This document shows, in pieces, positions 12,872-13,889 of a stretch of DNA of 13,889 nt; within the stretch, counting starts at the first letter, position 1; each line of letters starts with the position of its first letter. The notes under the pieces are model-generated. The model worked only from the letters and a program-made list of their open reading frames with translations, had not been told where the DNA came from and did not search any database. The stretch is from LSNR01 sp964603325. GTDB lineage: Bacteria; Patescibacteriota; Minisyncoccia; Moranbacterales; UBA9337. Both the position numbers and the translations under genes were made by a program. The stretch lies in NCBI GenBank assembly GCA_964603325.1, contig CAZRUH010000016.1:1-13889 (forward strand), in the 5' to 3' direction.

Positions 12872-13889
12872 ATGTTAAAAGATAAAACAAATAAATTGGA
12901 ATTAATCTTATTGATTCTAGTAATGATTGGTTTTTTTGGATTTTTGCTGATTGGCCCGCAATGTGTATTTGCTTCAGACATATTGTCAGTTTCAATAAAT
13001 CAGAAATATATGTTTATAAATGGTAGTGCATTTGGCGTACATGCTGATAATAACGCTAATAAAGAGTATATGTGCGCCATTTGGATAGATACGGAAGATG
13101 GTATTTTTAAAAAGGACGGGTTGGATACAATTCAAGGATGTGAATCTAAATGGCAATTAATTTCTTCAAATCAGCCATTGCATTCTTCTTATTCTTTTAG
13201 ACGTATAAATGGTGACGCAAGTAATGATAATATATGTGGCTTGATAACTGGGGCAGAAGAGGTTGTTGACAATACGTTTTTGTCATACAAACTTAAAGTG
13301 CCATCCAACAATGTTAATGGGAAGACTGTAAGATTGGGAAATATACAAGGACAGGATTATTGGTATAATTATACATCCAGAGCGGTAGCATCAGATAGAC
13401 CAACGCAATGGGTAGACTATGGTGCGCTTCCGATAAGCAGGCCACTCGATGCATGGGTATATATTAAACAAGAACAGCAGGGGGGCACTAAACCGGCATT
13501 TCAAAAAATTTACATAAACAGCAATGTGCCACAATACTCTGCGACACATTCAGTTCCTGATCCAATGAAAAGAATTAGAATTGGTTCCGGACTGGACGTA
13601 GGGGATCCCTCATCATATTATTGGGAATTTGACGATTTCTATTTTGATTATACTCTTGCACGTGTTGAGTTGTGCAATTCATCAACATGGAATTTGTCCA
13701 CAAAATGTGAAGTGCAACCACCAACCGCATGGAGTGATACATCTATCACAGCATTGATTCATTATGGAGAGTTTAGTGTTGGAGACCAAGCCTACCTCTA
13801 CGTCATAGATGAAAACGGAGAAGTAAATGAAAACGGTTACCCGATAACCATAGGAGAAACTCAATCAGACACCACCCCACCAACCCTAA
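12872..13889 (+). CDS. Secreted jelly-roll type protein, 3' end outside the window
   Basis: An open frame from ATG 12872 to the window edge (339 codons, no stop). Residues 1-34 are a signal peptide with a long hydrophobic core (L-I-L-L-I-L-V-M-I-G-F-F-G-F-L-L-I-G) and a V-F-A cleavage site before S-D. The mature part is beta-rich. A jelly-roll closing segment, Y-Y-W-E-F-D-D-F-Y-F-D-Y-T-L-A-R-V-E-L, is followed by C-N-S-S-T-W-N ... K-C-E-V-Q-P-P-T-A-W and S-I-T-A-L-I-H-Y-G-E-F. This is a small domain that recurs in environmental secreted glycan-binding proteins, as far as I remember. The frame then enters a T-T-P-P-T linker at the edge, so another module, possibly a dockerin as in the neighbour, is expected beyond. 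It shares with the upstream gene the C-A-A-A-A-A-A-T-G start context without SD. Composition becomes C/A-rich from about 13785. No catalytic residues can be named. Confidence 0.75.
   Translation, partial: MLKDKTNKLELILLILVMIGFFGFLLIGPQCVFASDILSVSINQKYMFINGSAFGVHADNNANKEYMCAIWIDTEDGIFKKDGLDTIQGCESKWQLISSNQPLHSSYSFRRINGDASNDNICGLITGAEEVVDNTFLSYKLKVPSNNVNGKTVRLGNIQGQDYWYNYTSRAVASDRPTQWVDYGALPISRPLDAWVYIKQEQQGGTKPAFQKIYINSNVPQYSATHSVPDPMKRIRIGSGLDVGDPSSYYWEFDDFYFDYTLARVELCNSSTWNLSTKCEVQPPTAWSDTSITALIHYGEFSVGDQAYLYVIDENGEVNENGYPITIGETQSDTTPPTL

Noticed and set aside
13694..13702. TTGTCCACA as a second DnaA box
   Set aside because: It differs from the consensus, lies inside a coding frame and is 12.6 kb from the perfect copy.
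13682..13864. 60-codon minus-strand frame at the right edge
   Set aside because: Antisense to the open frame from 12872, which has a signal peptide and jelly-roll signature.
1..13889. CRISPR array, tRNA, rRNA or insertion sequence
   Set aside because: I found no regularly spaced repeats, no cloverleaf with a T-arm consensus, no rRNA core motifs and no transposase or integrase gene.

Overview
The window looks like a piece of the chromosome of an AT-rich, host-dependent bacterium of the Candidate Phyla Radiation (Patescibacteria, Parcubacteria-like). This is an inference from three things: the low GC content, start codons that mostly lack a Shine-Dalgarno sequence, and the gene mix of GyrB, MurJ, a PMA1-type P-type ATPase and a secreted dockerin protein with the R-K-S-L-N-L-D-M repeat style. 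No rRNA or other marker gene is present to fix the lineage. Every convincing gene is on the + strand.

Region 1 (1-2500) is an accessory strip with decayed genes. It opens with the end of a rho-independent terminator. A DUF6922-like gene (222-503) follows, broken by an in-frame TAA, and then the last ~41 codons of an AbiEii-type nucleotidyltransferase toxin (494-619). Together they look like the remains of a two-gene toxin-antitoxin-like locus. Next is a DNPH1/RCL-like 2'-deoxynucleoside 5'-phosphate N-hydrolase (640-1049) frameshifted at a run of seven G. An intact thymidylate kinase gene (1225-1932) comes after it, so two enzymes of deoxynucleoside monophosphate metabolism sit side by side. 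Right at the tmk stop codon there is a strong promoter and a compact ~99-nt structured RNA that can form a pseudoknot and ends in a U tract. A small protein that is only a DnaG-type CHC2 zinc finger (2080-2487) starts 19 nt after that U tract.

Region 2 (2660-10343) is a conserved, tightly packed run: gyrB, an ABC-2 polysaccharide-export permease, murJ (lipid II flippase), a calcineurin-like phosphoesterase (LpxH-like) and a P-type cation/proton ATPase. The last three overlap by two nearly identical 11-nt junctions, which suggests translational coupling. The theme of the four genes after gyrB is the cell envelope and membrane energetics.

Region 3 (10344-11249) is about 900 bp without a convincing gene. 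It holds a ~170-bp palindrome-rich block with repeated GCGAAGC/GCGAAAGC mini-hairpin motifs.

Region 4 (11250-13889) encodes two secreted proteins with jelly-roll (concanavalin-like) type bodies. The first ends in a type I dockerin and the second runs off the window. In both, the coding strand switches from G/T-rich to C/A-rich near the C-terminal module, which hints at module exchange. The most unusual item is the pseudoknot RNA between tmk and the CHC2 gene. The frameshifted DNPH1-like gene, the collapsed toxin locus and the composition-switched dockerin cassette are the next most interesting.
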